Source: Lasiosphaeria ovina
Taxonomy: Eukaryota; Ascomycota; Sordariomycetes; Sordariales; Lasiosphaeriaceae
Length of the DNA stretch: 64,000 nt
Reading direction: 5' to 3'
Assembly (NCBI GenBank): GCA_033439765.1
Contig: JAULSN010000002.1
Location: forward strand, 3,720,001-3,784,000
Numbering within the stretch: position 1 is the first letter of the stretch; the number at the start of each line of letters is the position of its first letter. Under the pieces are notes generated by a model. It saw nothing but the letters and a program-made list of their open reading frames with translations, ran no database searches and was not told the DNA's origin. Made by a program: the position numbers and the translations under genes. Shown here piece after piece: positions 45,208 to 55,061 of this stretch.

Positions 45208-46195
45208 CTATTGCCGCTTCTTCAGGGCCGCACTTGCGCCACCTCCTACGTTCTTCCGGCGCTGCTTCAGCATGTGAGTATAGAGAACAAAAGATGCTAG
45301 AAATTGAAGCCGTAGTAGTTAGCCAGTGCGCCTCGATGTTGGACAGCAGATGCTCCAACATTCCCCTCTCAACCCTCAACCATGAACCAGCCAGGGCGTA
45401 GTCTAGGCTTGATCACACTTACATGGGATGTACGCCAACAGGACGGCGATCAGCGCTAGGGGATACCACTCGGACAGGCTCGCGGCGGGGCCCGCGACGG
45501 CCTTGAGCATCATGGCGACCTCGCTGCTGATGCCAACGGGGTAGAGCACGAGGAAGCCGCTGTAGCGCATCCAGTTGAGCCATGACGGCACCGCGTCGAC
45601 CTGCTTGAAGACAAAGTACGAGTACCGCACCACCTCGGTCGTGCTCCACGCCAGCAGCATCGACGAGTACCACGGGCTCGTGCTCAGCTCGGGGAACGGT
45701 AGCGCGATGCCCCACACCAGGATCAGCCGGCTGGCCACCTGCAGCAGCGTCGTGAAGATCTGCGCGGGGACGACGCCTAAGGGAGGAAGAGCAGCAAACA
45801 GTTAGCCATGAATTAAGTTAGGTTCAGAGAGTATGCATATATATATATATATATATTCCCGAGGAAGAGGAGAAAGGGGGGAGGGGGTGGGAGGGAGGCG
45901 AAGAAATACGAGAGAAACGAGAAAACGAACCGGTAATGGCGTGCAGGATCTCCATGACGGCAAACGTCTGCGTGATGCGCGCAAAGTTGTCGACGACCAG
46001 CGGCACAAACGGCGCGCCCCTCCACGCCAGCACCACGGCGACGCGCCCCAGGACCGCCGCCCAGGCCACGGCCGACGCGGCGTTGTACGCGATCAGGTAC
46101 GCCTTTTTCGCCACGGAGCCGCCGCCGCTACCGCTCTTCTTCGGCCGGGCCGCCGCCGCCGACTTCTTCGATGCTGCTGCTGCCGTGCCTGCCAT
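45208..46195 (-). CDS. phs1: Very-long-chain 3-hydroxyacyl-CoA dehydratase (Phs1/PTPLA family)
   Basis: Third enzyme of the ER fatty-acid elongation cycle, dehydrating 3-hydroxyacyl-CoA; its products feed ceramide synthesis. Exons 46195-45931, 45776-45423 and 45296-45208 join in phase to 235 residues. The first donor is an uncommon GTTCGT. A Lys/Ala/Ser-rich N-terminus precedes about six membrane segments: AYLIAYNAASAVAWAAVLG, FARITQTFAVMEILHAITG, VVPAQIFTTLLQVASRLILVWGIAL, SMLLAWSTTEVVRYSYF, FLVLYPVGISSEVAMM and YPLALIAVLLAYIP. The Tyr of VRYSYF and the Glu of YPVGISSE fit the catalytic pair of this family. The last exon gives SSFVLYTHMLKQRRKNV, the usual cytoplasmic end. Intron 1 contains an AT microsatellite at 45837-45856. 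Confidence 0.92.
45837..45856. repeat. AT dinucleotide microsatellite in phs1 intron 1
   Basis: About ten AT units, followed by a GA/GGGA-rich purine stretch within the 154-base intron. Confidence 0.85.
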
Positions 46196-46893
46196 TGGTT
46201 CGTCTCGTACGGGTTGTCTTTATTTTTATTTTTTATTCTTTTGGCAATTGAGATGGCAAGGTCGTTTCTTTCGTTGTCCCCTTCTGGGATATGTTCTTCG
46301 GAGCGGTTGTCGGTGTTGAAAGTCGAATGGGAATTTTGTTCAGCTCCACGCTGCTCTTTCTCTGAGTCCTTAAGGGATCCTCCGCAACTTTTCTTTGCGA
46401 CAGGGATGGACTGGCTCCCGATTGGTGCATATTCATTTTGTTGGCGTTGATGGGGACCCGGACTCGCTAGCGCTCCCTGGCCTCGGCTCGCTCCGGCAGC
46501 CCGCTGGCCTGGGACCTACTAGAACGAGAATTCCATCTGATCGGGGCAGGTCCAGCGCATCCCCCCTCCCCCCCACTTCTCTCTCGGCTCTGAGCGACTT
46601 GGGAGCCGGGATGGATGGTGGATTGAGCCGGCATACCATCTCAGACGTGGCTCCCCGATAGCTGCTGTGCTTAGGCAACTAATTGCCTTGAACTTGTGTC
46701 CATCTTTCTTCCGTATTATAGAACACGGTGCTGCACGTTCCGGGAAAGGCGCCCTCCCCCAACTCTCCTCATTTGGTTTAGCGCAGCCATTCCCCGTGAC
46801 TAGTATGGCCCCGCCATTTTCTTGAGCACGTACCCCTCCAGTGGCTTCTTCCAGCATCTCACAGATCCCAACTTCAAACTTCAACGCTTCGCC
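46196..46893. other. Divergent upstream region phs1 / pseudogene
   Basis: 700 bases with no gene recognised; presumably the phs1 promoter and, originally, that of the 46.9-kb pseudogene. Confidence 0.5.
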
Positions 46894-47911
46894 ATGGCGG
46901 CAATCATATCGAGGTCGACGACATCTCCGTCGGTGTCTGCTTCGTCGGTATCGGCTTCATCGGCAGTCTCGTCGGCGTCTATTATACTTTCTTCAGTTAC
47001 GTCGACAAAGGATCGCGATCCCCCGAAAGATAGCGATCCCCCGACCGTGCGATTCACTAATACGTAAGATCTCTTCAATACTATTGATTCCACTACTGGG
47101 GATTTCCTTACCGTCACAAGTATGATATTACCCTCTTATTTCTATATAATATACTAATTATTTAGATGTCTCTCCTAATCAATTCACCGAAATCGAGCGT
47201 GAGCAAGAGAAGCGACGCCGTAAGTTCCGTTTTCGCCGCTACGATAGTAATTCCCAGATCTTGATCATCACGATCACAACCGGTATACACGAGACCCTTC
47301 ACCTGGGACTTTATAGGCGGTATTTTGCCCAGCTTGTCCGGAATGGTACGGAGGAAAGTTGGAAAGATATTGGGACTGAAACATTTCGGTAACAAGGTCA
47401 TCCTGGAGGAGGTGGCAGTCAAGGCGATTCGACAGGCGGTCCATGGCCGGAACGTACAGGAGCAGGTAAATGGCCAACACTAGTCATTGAGTCTGGATAT
47501 TCCGAAACATTACCCGAGCTTCACAAGGATATGCAGTAGTGGTTTCAGGCATCAAACCACGAGGTCAAGATTATCATTCTAGCGAAATTTGACGAGCAGC
47601 AACACCACATTTTGCTAGAGAAATGGGAGGAAGAAATCTCAAGTCCACAAGGAGCGATCATGCGGAGTCGGGCTGCTACTATGCAGCAGAATGGTATTCT
47701 CAACCCAGTGAAACGGCAGTCAATCACCATCACCCGCGATGAGACAACAAATCCAGTATCGTACAATGTTACTAGGGGGGTATTGGTACTAGGATTTCGA
47801 CTTCTTTTTCTTCGCGATCCAGGCCCGCAAGAGGGAGATTTTGTACTTAGCATTCAGGACCTGCAGCTATTTGCAGAGAAGGTCTGGGCTGAGCTACCGA
47901 GATCAGACTAG
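46894..47911 (+). pseudogene. Inactivated member of a widespread fungal hypothetical family (nuclease-like fold suspected)
   Basis: The ATG at 46894 opens a Ser/Thr-rich exon (MAAIISRSTTSPSVSASS) ending near a GTAAGA donor; an acceptor near 47165 leads into a long frame (QFTEIEREQEKRRRKFRFRR...) that continues to 47911 but is broken by TAA at 47390-47392 and TAG at 47537-47539. Across both stops the frame still reads sensibly: FR, stop, QGHPGGGGSQGDSTGG and then WPTLVIESGYSETLPELHKD, MQ, stop, WFQASNHEVKIIILAKFDEQ. The IESGxSExxxxLxxDxxxW pattern is one I associate with a large family of uncharacterised fungal proteins that may have a restriction-endonuclease-like fold; that fold is inference. 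Both stops can arise by a single C:G to T:A change, as expected of repeat-induced point mutation. Exon 1 and exon 2 are also out of phase with the obvious splice sites. Confidence 0.7.
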
Positions 47912-48619
47912 CCAATTAGAAATCAGTATTGATGGCCCAATACACAGGTTCCCACACGGTACTTGTAAGAGACTTATGTACTTGGTATCGAAGCCGCCGA
48001 AAATGGCGACACGCGCCAGCCAAACTCGGCGGCCAGAACACCGTATTCTCTGTTTCTGGAGTAATAATAAATGAATTTCTTGTGAACAGGGCTTTTTGTT
48101 AGCTCAGTAGGGGGGAAATGTGTGAAAGTTTCATGGCACAACTTGCTGCAGAGCAACTATTCGTGCCTGTTTAGGCGTAGGATGGGGCCTGTCTACCTAG
48201 GTACCTGTCTTTTGACTTGATGAGGATAAGACTCCAAGCAGCAGATCTTTGCTTTAATTTTCATTAGATAAATGTAAACTATTTAAGACGGTGTGGTGTT
48301 TCTGATCATTCTCGTTGACATGGACTCGTGACGCATTAGGTATCCAAAATTAACAAAACTCCGTTTCCAACCGCCTGGGGGAGGACCTGGGGCAGGACCC
48401 CGCGTTACCCAACAGGAAGCGTCCCACCCCACTCTCCCTCTCTTTCTGCCCTCCCCCAAACGCAGTGAGATTTAGCATCGTACAAACTGTTCCAGCCAGT
48501 GCAAGGATGTAATCGAAAGGAAGAGGTGACGACATGTCGTCGGTGTCCGATTAGGCACCAACAAAAACACTCTCTACCGCCTGGTGAACCCCGAAGGTGG
48601 GGAAAGACGAGGTAGGTTT
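47912..48619. other. Intergenic
   Basis: 700 bases after the pseudogene, AT-rich to 48.35 kb, then the 3' flank of the minus-strand small gene. CTACCTAGGTACCTG occurs near 48.20 kb. No gene seen. Confidence 0.5.
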
Positions 48620-49207
48620 TCACTCTTTCTTGGTGACGGATCGCCAGAGATCGCCGAGGGAATGCCCCCCAAAGAGATACTGGTCAGAGTGCCTGCCGCA
48701 GTAGCTGTGGGCATTGACATTGGGGGGGCACTTGGCCTTCCTGCTGGAGCTCGATCCCATTGAGCTCCCCGACGCCTTTCGGCTGCCGGAGGGCGACGAT
48801 AGCATGCCCATGTGCTCGTCGTCCGAAAAGCTCCTCGAAGCCTGTTATCGGGTTAGAACTCCTCGTGGGCTAAGAGATAGGGCGGTGTGACTTACAGAGC
48901 TGTCGGCGGAGGTGGGGCTCGTGAACATTGGGCTTGTGGCAGCCCGTGCAGTTCCGATTTTCAACGGCGGCGGTGCAGGCGCGCGCGAGGAAGAGTTCAT
49001 ATTGTCCAGCTCGCGAGCGTCGAGACTCGTTGGAAAGATGGGTTGACTCGCGGTGTGGCTCTTGTTGCTGACCGTTGACAGTCGAGTCAACAGACGGCGC
49101 GATATGGCGGGAGAAGCCTCTCTAGATGGAGATAGGATGACAGAGCTCGACTGCTGTCGCGGGTTTATAATTCCAGAAAACGCCCTCCAGGGTTGCGTCA
49201 GCAGCAC
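48620..49207 (-). CDS. Small fungal protein of unknown function, N-terminus uncertain
   Basis: Two exons join cleanly: exon ending at 48897/48896 with donor GTAAGT, and 48841-48620. The joined end reads SPTSADSS then ASRSFSDDEHMGMLSSPSGS, then KAKCPPNVNAHSYCGRHSDQ, YLFGGHSLGDLWRSVTKKE. The CGRHSDQYLFGG and LGDLWRS patches look like a conserved motif, and I believe similar tails occur in other Pezizomycotina, but I cannot name the family. The upstream frame is open to about 49207 and is Arg/Ser-rich like a mitochondrial presequence (RAFSGIINPRQQSS; ISRRLLTRLS), but contains no ATG before 49000. Either translation starts at 49000 (108 residues) or a first exon upstream is missed. Confidence 0.6.
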
Positions 49208-49939
49208 ACTCCTGGTGTACGGATTGGTTTATTTGCAAAATGGAAGTAAGAGGGAAATAACAGCGATGGGGACCAGAAGAAATCTGGCCAGCCTGACGTG
49301 TACTTATAAGTCCCGTCGGCTGGTAGGGCTAGTCTGGGGACATACGATCGCAGACCTACCTTACGCTTGTAGGTCCCGTCCTTGGGTCCAATGATGGACC
49401 AGGGTTTCACAGGAAGCAGCTAAAGTCCTGGAGCTGCTTGGCGTGTTTGACCCCACCTTGTGTTCGCTTGACACAAATGTACCAATGATTTTCTTCATTA
49501 AAGTGATCCCCTTTTTTTGACAAAGCTTTACGCACACCATCAGCGGAAGCCACCGACTTGAACTTGTTCCCCGAGGGTCAACGATTGCTGGTCGGCGGAA
49601 CGGCCTGAGCAACATCAAAATATCATACAATACAATCCCCGTTCCCTTCACCATAACTTGTGACTCGCTTGTGACTATTTTCTACGAGGTGTTACAGCTC
49701 GAGTGGGAATCTAAAACTAAGTACTGTCTAGGCAACCTTATCGACCTAGGTTCCCAGACCTTGTCCGATGAAGACTCTACTAAGCAGCAACTGAACAAAT
49801 TGTTTAGCCTTCTTTTCCCGATGCCGTTTTTCTTATGTGAAGATCATAGAGTTGCTGAACCTCAGACTCGGATGCGTTGTGCGCGTTTCCGTAGATAAGG
49901 GAGCTTTAAGCTCATTAGGTATAATTTCTTTCGATAACC

Positions 49940-50110
49940 GATCTGATCAAGCTTGAAAGGAACTCAGACAGCAATTTGCACGACTTGGTCTTCGGCTCAT
50001 ATTTTAATAGCCTCATAGTCCCAACTGCCATTGGATTCAGGGGGGTATTCGATATCGCAATGGGTCTCACGCTCGTCAGGCAGAGCCTCATACAAAGGCC
50101 CAATGGAAAA
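49940..50110 (-). pseudogene. Short coding relic, unknown family
   Basis: On the minus strand one frame reads PLYEALPDERETHCDIEYPP and on through ESNGSWDYEAIKI, a stop, AEDQVVQIAV and another stop. The amino-acid pattern looks protein-like rather than random, but it is short, has no ATG and is broken by stops. I do not recognise it. Confidence 0.3.
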
Positions 50111-50679
50111 GCGGATGTGAGATTAGGACGAGAGATATGGAAATAGTAACCGTAGGACACTTGGTGTGGGGAACTCTAAATAACATTGGATTGTTTTGGC
50201 GGGCCCGTGACAGGGGTCTCATTTTCATGGGCATGTCATTGGACGCCTTAAGAGGTATGCAGATCGAACCTTATCAGGCAGCGACAGTCCGCATTTCCCT
50301 CCACCGTCCGCATCCTTCCAGGTTATCACCGGCTCCGTGGGGAATAGAAAGTCGGCCTAGGCCCGCATTAGTCTGACTAATGAGTCACCAACGAGGTCAG
50401 GGAGGATCTGAGTCCCTGGACGTGCCTGAAGTCCTGGACCGAGAGCCTGAGTCAGAACGAGGCATTTGGGCAACACTCGACTAATCAGAAGTACGACTTC
50501 CCCAGGGGATATAGTGTAGGCGATAAATACATGGAGCTGAAAGTCACCCTTTTAGCAGGTTCTCGCCAAAAAATTACGTGGTGACCTGCTCGTATCGTAC
50601 TCTTCGGATGACGGTGTTGGCGGTGACAGAGAGTCTGAGGGACCTGCCAGCAACGAAGGTTACGAAAATATCCCCCCTT

Positions 50680-50790
50680 CCCGCTTGTTACTTTATGGCT
50701 CGCCCTAAACGGTTTTTCTCAAAGGGAGGCGGAAAGTTTTCGAACCCCTAATATAGAATCCTAGAGACCTATCTCCCTTTTTCGAATGCC
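50680..50790 (-). mobile_element. Core copy B of the MITE-like family (inverted)
   Basis: The reverse complement contains GAGATAGGTCTCTAGGATTC, then GGGGTTCG, and later TTTAGGGCGAGCCATAAAG, matching the interior of element A (GAGATAGGCCTCTAGGATTC ... TAGGGCGAGCCGTAAAA) at the same spacing. Terminal inverted repeats are not evident on either side, so the copy is truncated or strongly diverged. Confidence 0.55.
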
Positions 50791-50815
50791 TGGTAAAGAA
50801 GATCTCTTATCAATG

Positions 50816-50871
50816 GTAGGGGGTAGGGGGTAGGGGGGGTCGGATTTGCCTACCATCCCCCACCCCCTACC
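50816..50871. repeat. G-rich direct repeat with inverted C-rich arm
   Basis: Three TAGGGGG units (GGTAGGGGGTAGGGGG...) at 50816-50839 face CCTACCATCCCCCACCCCCT at 50849-50871. The arms can pair as a hairpin, and the G-rich strand could alternatively form a quadruplex. The unit differs from the usual fungal telomere repeat TTAGGG. Confidence 0.7.
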
Positions 50872-51002
50872 GGATCACCAAAACACAAGATCCGAAAGCA
50901 ACGAATATATGATCAATTTTGAGGCTATTCGCAAGCCAAATATAGCGAAATGTAGGTAATTAGTAGTTCAAGCCATATAGCGAGCCGGACGGCCAGATCT
51001 AG

Positions 51003-52091
51003 TCAATCTTGTAGGGCGTCATCCTGAACGTCTTGTTCGTCTTCCATCTCTTCAACTTGATGCTCTGCTTGAGCCTCACCGCCTAGTAATGTTGTCCCCG
51101 GGTCCATAGAGCGCTTGTTCGGGCTTGGGGTTTTCCTCCGTTTTTTTGGGCCTGGTTCTTTCCAACTCAGCCTCCAGGGCTTCAATTGCGAGTCTGCTTG
51201 AGAACTAACTCGGTTTAAAGCTTTTCAACGGGCCTGGCGGCCTTCTGGAACTTACTTCTTGTCCATACACTGCTCCCTTTGCTCAAATCCGCAACCTGAC
51301 GACCTGTGCTTGGTGTATCAGGGACTGGTTTTGACGCAAATATATCGAGATACTCCACGATGAGTTTCGTCAACGGATCAACATCTTCAGAGTCCGAGTC
51401 CATCTCTTGTTCCTCCAAGCCATCATCCTGTTCTTTGATGCCGGAGATCATGCAGACCAGAACTCATCCAAAGTAGTGTCCGAGTCTCACTCTGGACTCC
51501 TCATTGGAATTTGCGCTGAACGAGATAATAAGATAATCGTCAAGCTTAACTCGCTCCGCTTTTTTATTGTCTCTTGCGACCTCGTCGCAGTCGAGCTTAT
51601 TATAATAGCTCCCGTCAGAGTGCCGGTCTACTCTGCGCATCTCTCCTTGTGTCTGTCTTCCTGATCATGGGTTTGTCAACCTCGACATAGGCCTTGCTGC
51701 GGGTCTTCGTCACAACCAAGCCAAACAGCGTGTTTAGTAACAGCAGGGAATAACGAACAGACGTTTGAGAGCAGTGTTGTTGATCATATATCCATGCTTC
51801 GTTCCGTCACAGAATATGGCCAAGCCCATCGTCATTATCTTATCGATGACAGCCTGGGGAAGTGACTTATAGAGATCCTTGGCAAGACTGGTTAACTCAG
51901 AGAATGACTCTTCCACTGCCTCTCGGCTTCATCAATGGGTAAGAGTCGCTTCGTTGGCTCATTCTCTGAAACCCCTGTAAGCAGACACTTGAGAGCGCCT
52001 GGGTAAGGTAAGTTGTTGGCGAAACGCAGTGTATTCCCTTGACATAATTGGCTAGTAGGGTATCCCAATCGTTCTGAGTGATCCCGGCCAT
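51003..52091 (-). pseudogene. Disrupted gene of unknown function (acidic protein remains)
   Basis: Protein-like sequence runs along the minus strand in changing frames: an ATG at 52091 (MAGITQNDWDTLLANYVKGI), then a second frame (GVSENEPTKRLLPIDEAE), then a third (VEESFSELTSLAKDLYKSLP, followed by IFCDGTKHGYMINNTALKR), then SDGSYYNKLDCDEVARDNKK, a TGA near 51458, and GIKEQDDGLEEQEMDSDSED. The last part contains a coiled-coil-like IEALEAELERTRPKK frame and an acidic end (EEMEDEQDVQDDALQD). Some frame changes could be introns, but no set of GT-AG introns I tried restores one frame, and the TGA could be a CGA-to-TGA change. I do not recognise the family. Confidence 0.4.
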
Positions 52092-53811
52092 GGTCGATTT
52101 CCCCTTCGATGAGAGTTGGCCGCTCGATGGAGGTGATTCGGCCAAGAGGAGAAAAGGTTGAGGCTGGTGCCGGGACCGAGGAAGGGGGAAGGGTAGGGAC
52201 AGATTAAATAGTTTCCAAGCTGAGAACGCGAGAGGCAACGCAATAGGTTTCTAACGAGGGGAGAGGTTTCAAGCCTTCGCGAGCTTTGTTGTGTGAAACG
52301 GGGTAATTGGGAATAAGGTCTACAGCTAAAACATATTTATGGCAAGCAGCTAGCGTATTCAGCATCGTTTCATGTTATTGTCGTTGTTGTTGATTACAAC
52401 GAAGTGGAAAATAATGTGGATTTTGGATGAAAGGTTCGAATTACGTCGGCTCAGTCTTCGCGTCAGTACGGGGTACGGGGGACTGAACAACCACCCTCAC
52501 GGGGCCCTGCCCGCACCAGCGAACGAGCCAGAACTTGGTGAAAATGAGGGCAAATTCGTAGTGGAAAAGCCCAAACTCGGCCGAAGAAGTGATCCCGTTA
52601 TGGATGCGGAGGACCTACACTAAGCTCTTACTGACAATGGAAGCTGGGAAAGCGAGGTGGTGTTCCATTGCCGTGCCCACCACCGTACCCCGCCCCGCCC
52701 AACCTCTCAAGATCAGGGAACTTCGTAGGGCTGCTGTCTTCTCCAATCGTGCAGGCCAGGCGAGGCTTTTGATCGGGGAAAGCGGGCCAACCTCGTTGGG
52801 AAAGATCGTCTCGGCATTATTCGTACCTGGGCGGCAACCGCCCCAACCTAGTGTTGATCGCACAACATTAATTGCCCCTTCGAGGCGGTGAGGCCCAGGT
52901 ACGTAATTGCTTTTCGATTGGATTATTGGCCATACGGGTCCACGGGTGGTCCGGAATAAAAATATGACACCTCATCTGGAAACCCGACACTAGGTCGGAA
53001 GAACAACGGCACAGAAGCTTGCGGCGGGCACTGTGTGGCGGGAGGCGGGTAGGGTAGTATCGCACATGCTGGTCCGGAAAGACCCCTTATCTGAGAGCTA
53101 CACTAACTGTTCCAAATCACGATGCTCACCCCATCTCAGCCGGCCCAAGCAGAGCAACCCTCGCGAGAGGGACCTCGACCTATAGTCGTTAGCGACTGTT
53201 AGTTTCCTGGCATAACTATCTGGCTGGGAAGTGCGAGATGATCTACGGTGTTTTTGGTTTCCTTTCTCATAGCAGGATCACCGTCGCCGCGTATGGGCTC
53301 TTACCTCCGACGGACAGAGGCGGGTGCGCTACAGTACGCGTATCCGTCTGCCTCTTTCAGACCGTCCTGTCAGTTTCATCCTCTGTCGCAGTGGTCAGCC
53401 GCGGATCCAACAGCACTACCAATCCGCGGGTTGCGCGAAGCCGTGGTGTCTCAACCGAGAACCCTGCGCCCAGAGGAGGAGGAGGCGTCGCCCCAACGAG
53501 TCCGTCTGTGGACCGACGGACTCGTCTACTCAATAATGGATGGCCTGTGGCTCCAGGAGACGAGGCTATTGGACTAGAGCTGGGCGGTTGGGGTCCCACA
53601 CCGTTCACTTACTACGTATTTGGCGGGTAGGGCGGATGGGTATAAGTTGAACGATTCTGCCAAGGAGAACGTCCCGCCCTGCTCCATCCATCCCATTGAT
53701 CATACCCAGGACGTTTTTTTTTGCTTTCCGTTGATCTCGTCGGTTTCCACCTCTTCAACGCTATCGTCCTCGGCTTCTCAATCCCACATCGTCCGTCCTG
53801 CTACGTACATC

Positions 53812-54598
53812 ATGTCTTCCAACCAGCAGGACATGGCCATGGCGGCCCAGCCGGTATCGATGGAGATGATGCAGCCCGTAAGTCAAAATTCTCGTGCAGC
53901 GTCGATCCACGATTCCCATTTTGAGTTTACGCCCCCCGCCCCTCCCCCGCAAAGCCAAGACGGGCGCGATCTTGGCAACAAGGCTTCTAGTTCTTGGCAA
54001 CCGCTCTGCTGGGATCACCGTGGCATCTACTCCACTTACACTTGCACTTCCCACTCATCGTCAATGTCCTCACTGCTGCCAAACATGAACCTCCCCGATC
54101 TTTCTCTTGACAAGACAGTATATGCCGCGCTTTTTCCTCGGGGCCGAAGTATCCGAACTGTGCCGGGCCCTGGCTACCATACCCACTTTTTCTTGGGTTG
54201 CTCTCCTTTCACTGGCCAAACCAATCGGCCTCAACCAGGCCGTGGAGCCGAAGAGAAGTACGGGTGTGGTGGCCGGGGCCCCGCTTAGCTCAGACCCTTC
54301 TTTTCCTGGGGAGAGGCGGCAGCTGCCCTGTCATCGAATGCGGCCTCTTCAATCCCATTCAATGACGTTTTGCTTGATGTTGCCGGCAAGGCCCGAGAGG
54401 AACCCAAAAGGGCCAACGCTAACCGACAACCAACAGAAAACGCAAGCGCCCATGACAATGGACCTGCGCGGTGGTGACGACGACGGTGAAGAGTGGTGTT
54501 GCGATTGTTGCGAGTGCTGCTGCGAGACTGATATTCTCTGCATTGGAGCTTGCTGTGCCTGTCTCTTCTGGTGCTGCCGACCAAAAAGCAGGAGGTGA
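53812..54598 (+). CDS. Small Cys-rich tail protein (CYSTM-like)
   Basis: Exon 53812-53877 (MSSNQQDMAMAAQPVSMEMM, QP) and exon 54437-54598 (KTQAPMTMDLRGG, then EEWCCDCCECCCETDIL, CIGACCACLFWCCRPKSRR) join in phase across GTAAGT...CAACAG, giving 75 residues. Thirteen cysteines fall in the last 35 residues and end in a short hydrophobic stretch, which resembles CYSTM-type tail-anchored stress proteins and similar fungal MDLRGG-containing Cys-rich proteins. The Met/Gln-rich N-terminus also fits that class. The intron would be 559 bases, long for this genome; an additional small exon inside it is possible. The role in metal or stress tolerance known for CYSTM proteins is only a suggestion here. 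Confidence 0.55.
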
Positions 54599-55061
54599 GC
54601 CGAACCAACCGGCGGGCATGAGACGTACCTCATCGACTGGTCGGGCTATCAGCGCACTTGGCAAAGAACGATCTCGCAGGATATGGATAGACGTGGGAGC
54701 TGGAGGGGCTGTTTCTTTCTAGATAATAACTATTGTGGTTTCATAAGAGTAGTACTCAAATATTCTTGAGCTCCAAGATTAAATATCCTATTTTAGTGAC
54801 ATGGACTGCTCTCCAAGCCGACATTGCGATAGCTCAACCAGAGGATATGAAACCCTCTACCACCATTGGAAGAGCCCATAGCCAAAGGGGAACCACGGAT
54901 GGCTAGGTACCCACCTCATAATGGAGAGGCCAACCACACTCTTGCCCTTGAGAAAATTATATTTAGTTTTTACTGAGGAGAGAAGCAGGGGGTATCCCAT
55001 CCACAACCGCCCTGGTGTATTCATTTACATGGCACACGTTGTCACTCCACCGCCCCCTTAC
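54599..55061. other. Intergenic between convergent genes
   Basis: About 460 bases between the Cys-rich gene and catalase 3' ends. No gene seen. Confidence 0.5.

Larger units (their letters stand above)
49208..53811. other. Gene-poor 4.6-kb interval with decayed coding fragments and repeats
   Basis: No intact gene recognised. It contains a possible coding relic on the minus strand at 49.94-50.11 kb, a core copy of the MITE-like family at 50.68-50.79 kb, a G-run inverted repeat at 50.82-50.87 kb, and a disrupted gene at 51.0-52.1 kb, all listed separately. From 52.3 to 53.8 kb I see only domain-less open frames and, at the end, probable promoter DNA for the Cys-rich gene. Confidence 0.5.

Noticed and set aside
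50816..50871. Telomere-like array
   Set aside because: The unit is TAGGGGG, only three copies, and it faces an inverted arm; fungal telomeres are long direct TTAGGG arrays.
53238..53630. 130-codon plus-strand frame
   Set aside because: Ser/Arg/Thr-rich with no recognisable domain; competing frames of similar size overlap it on both strands.
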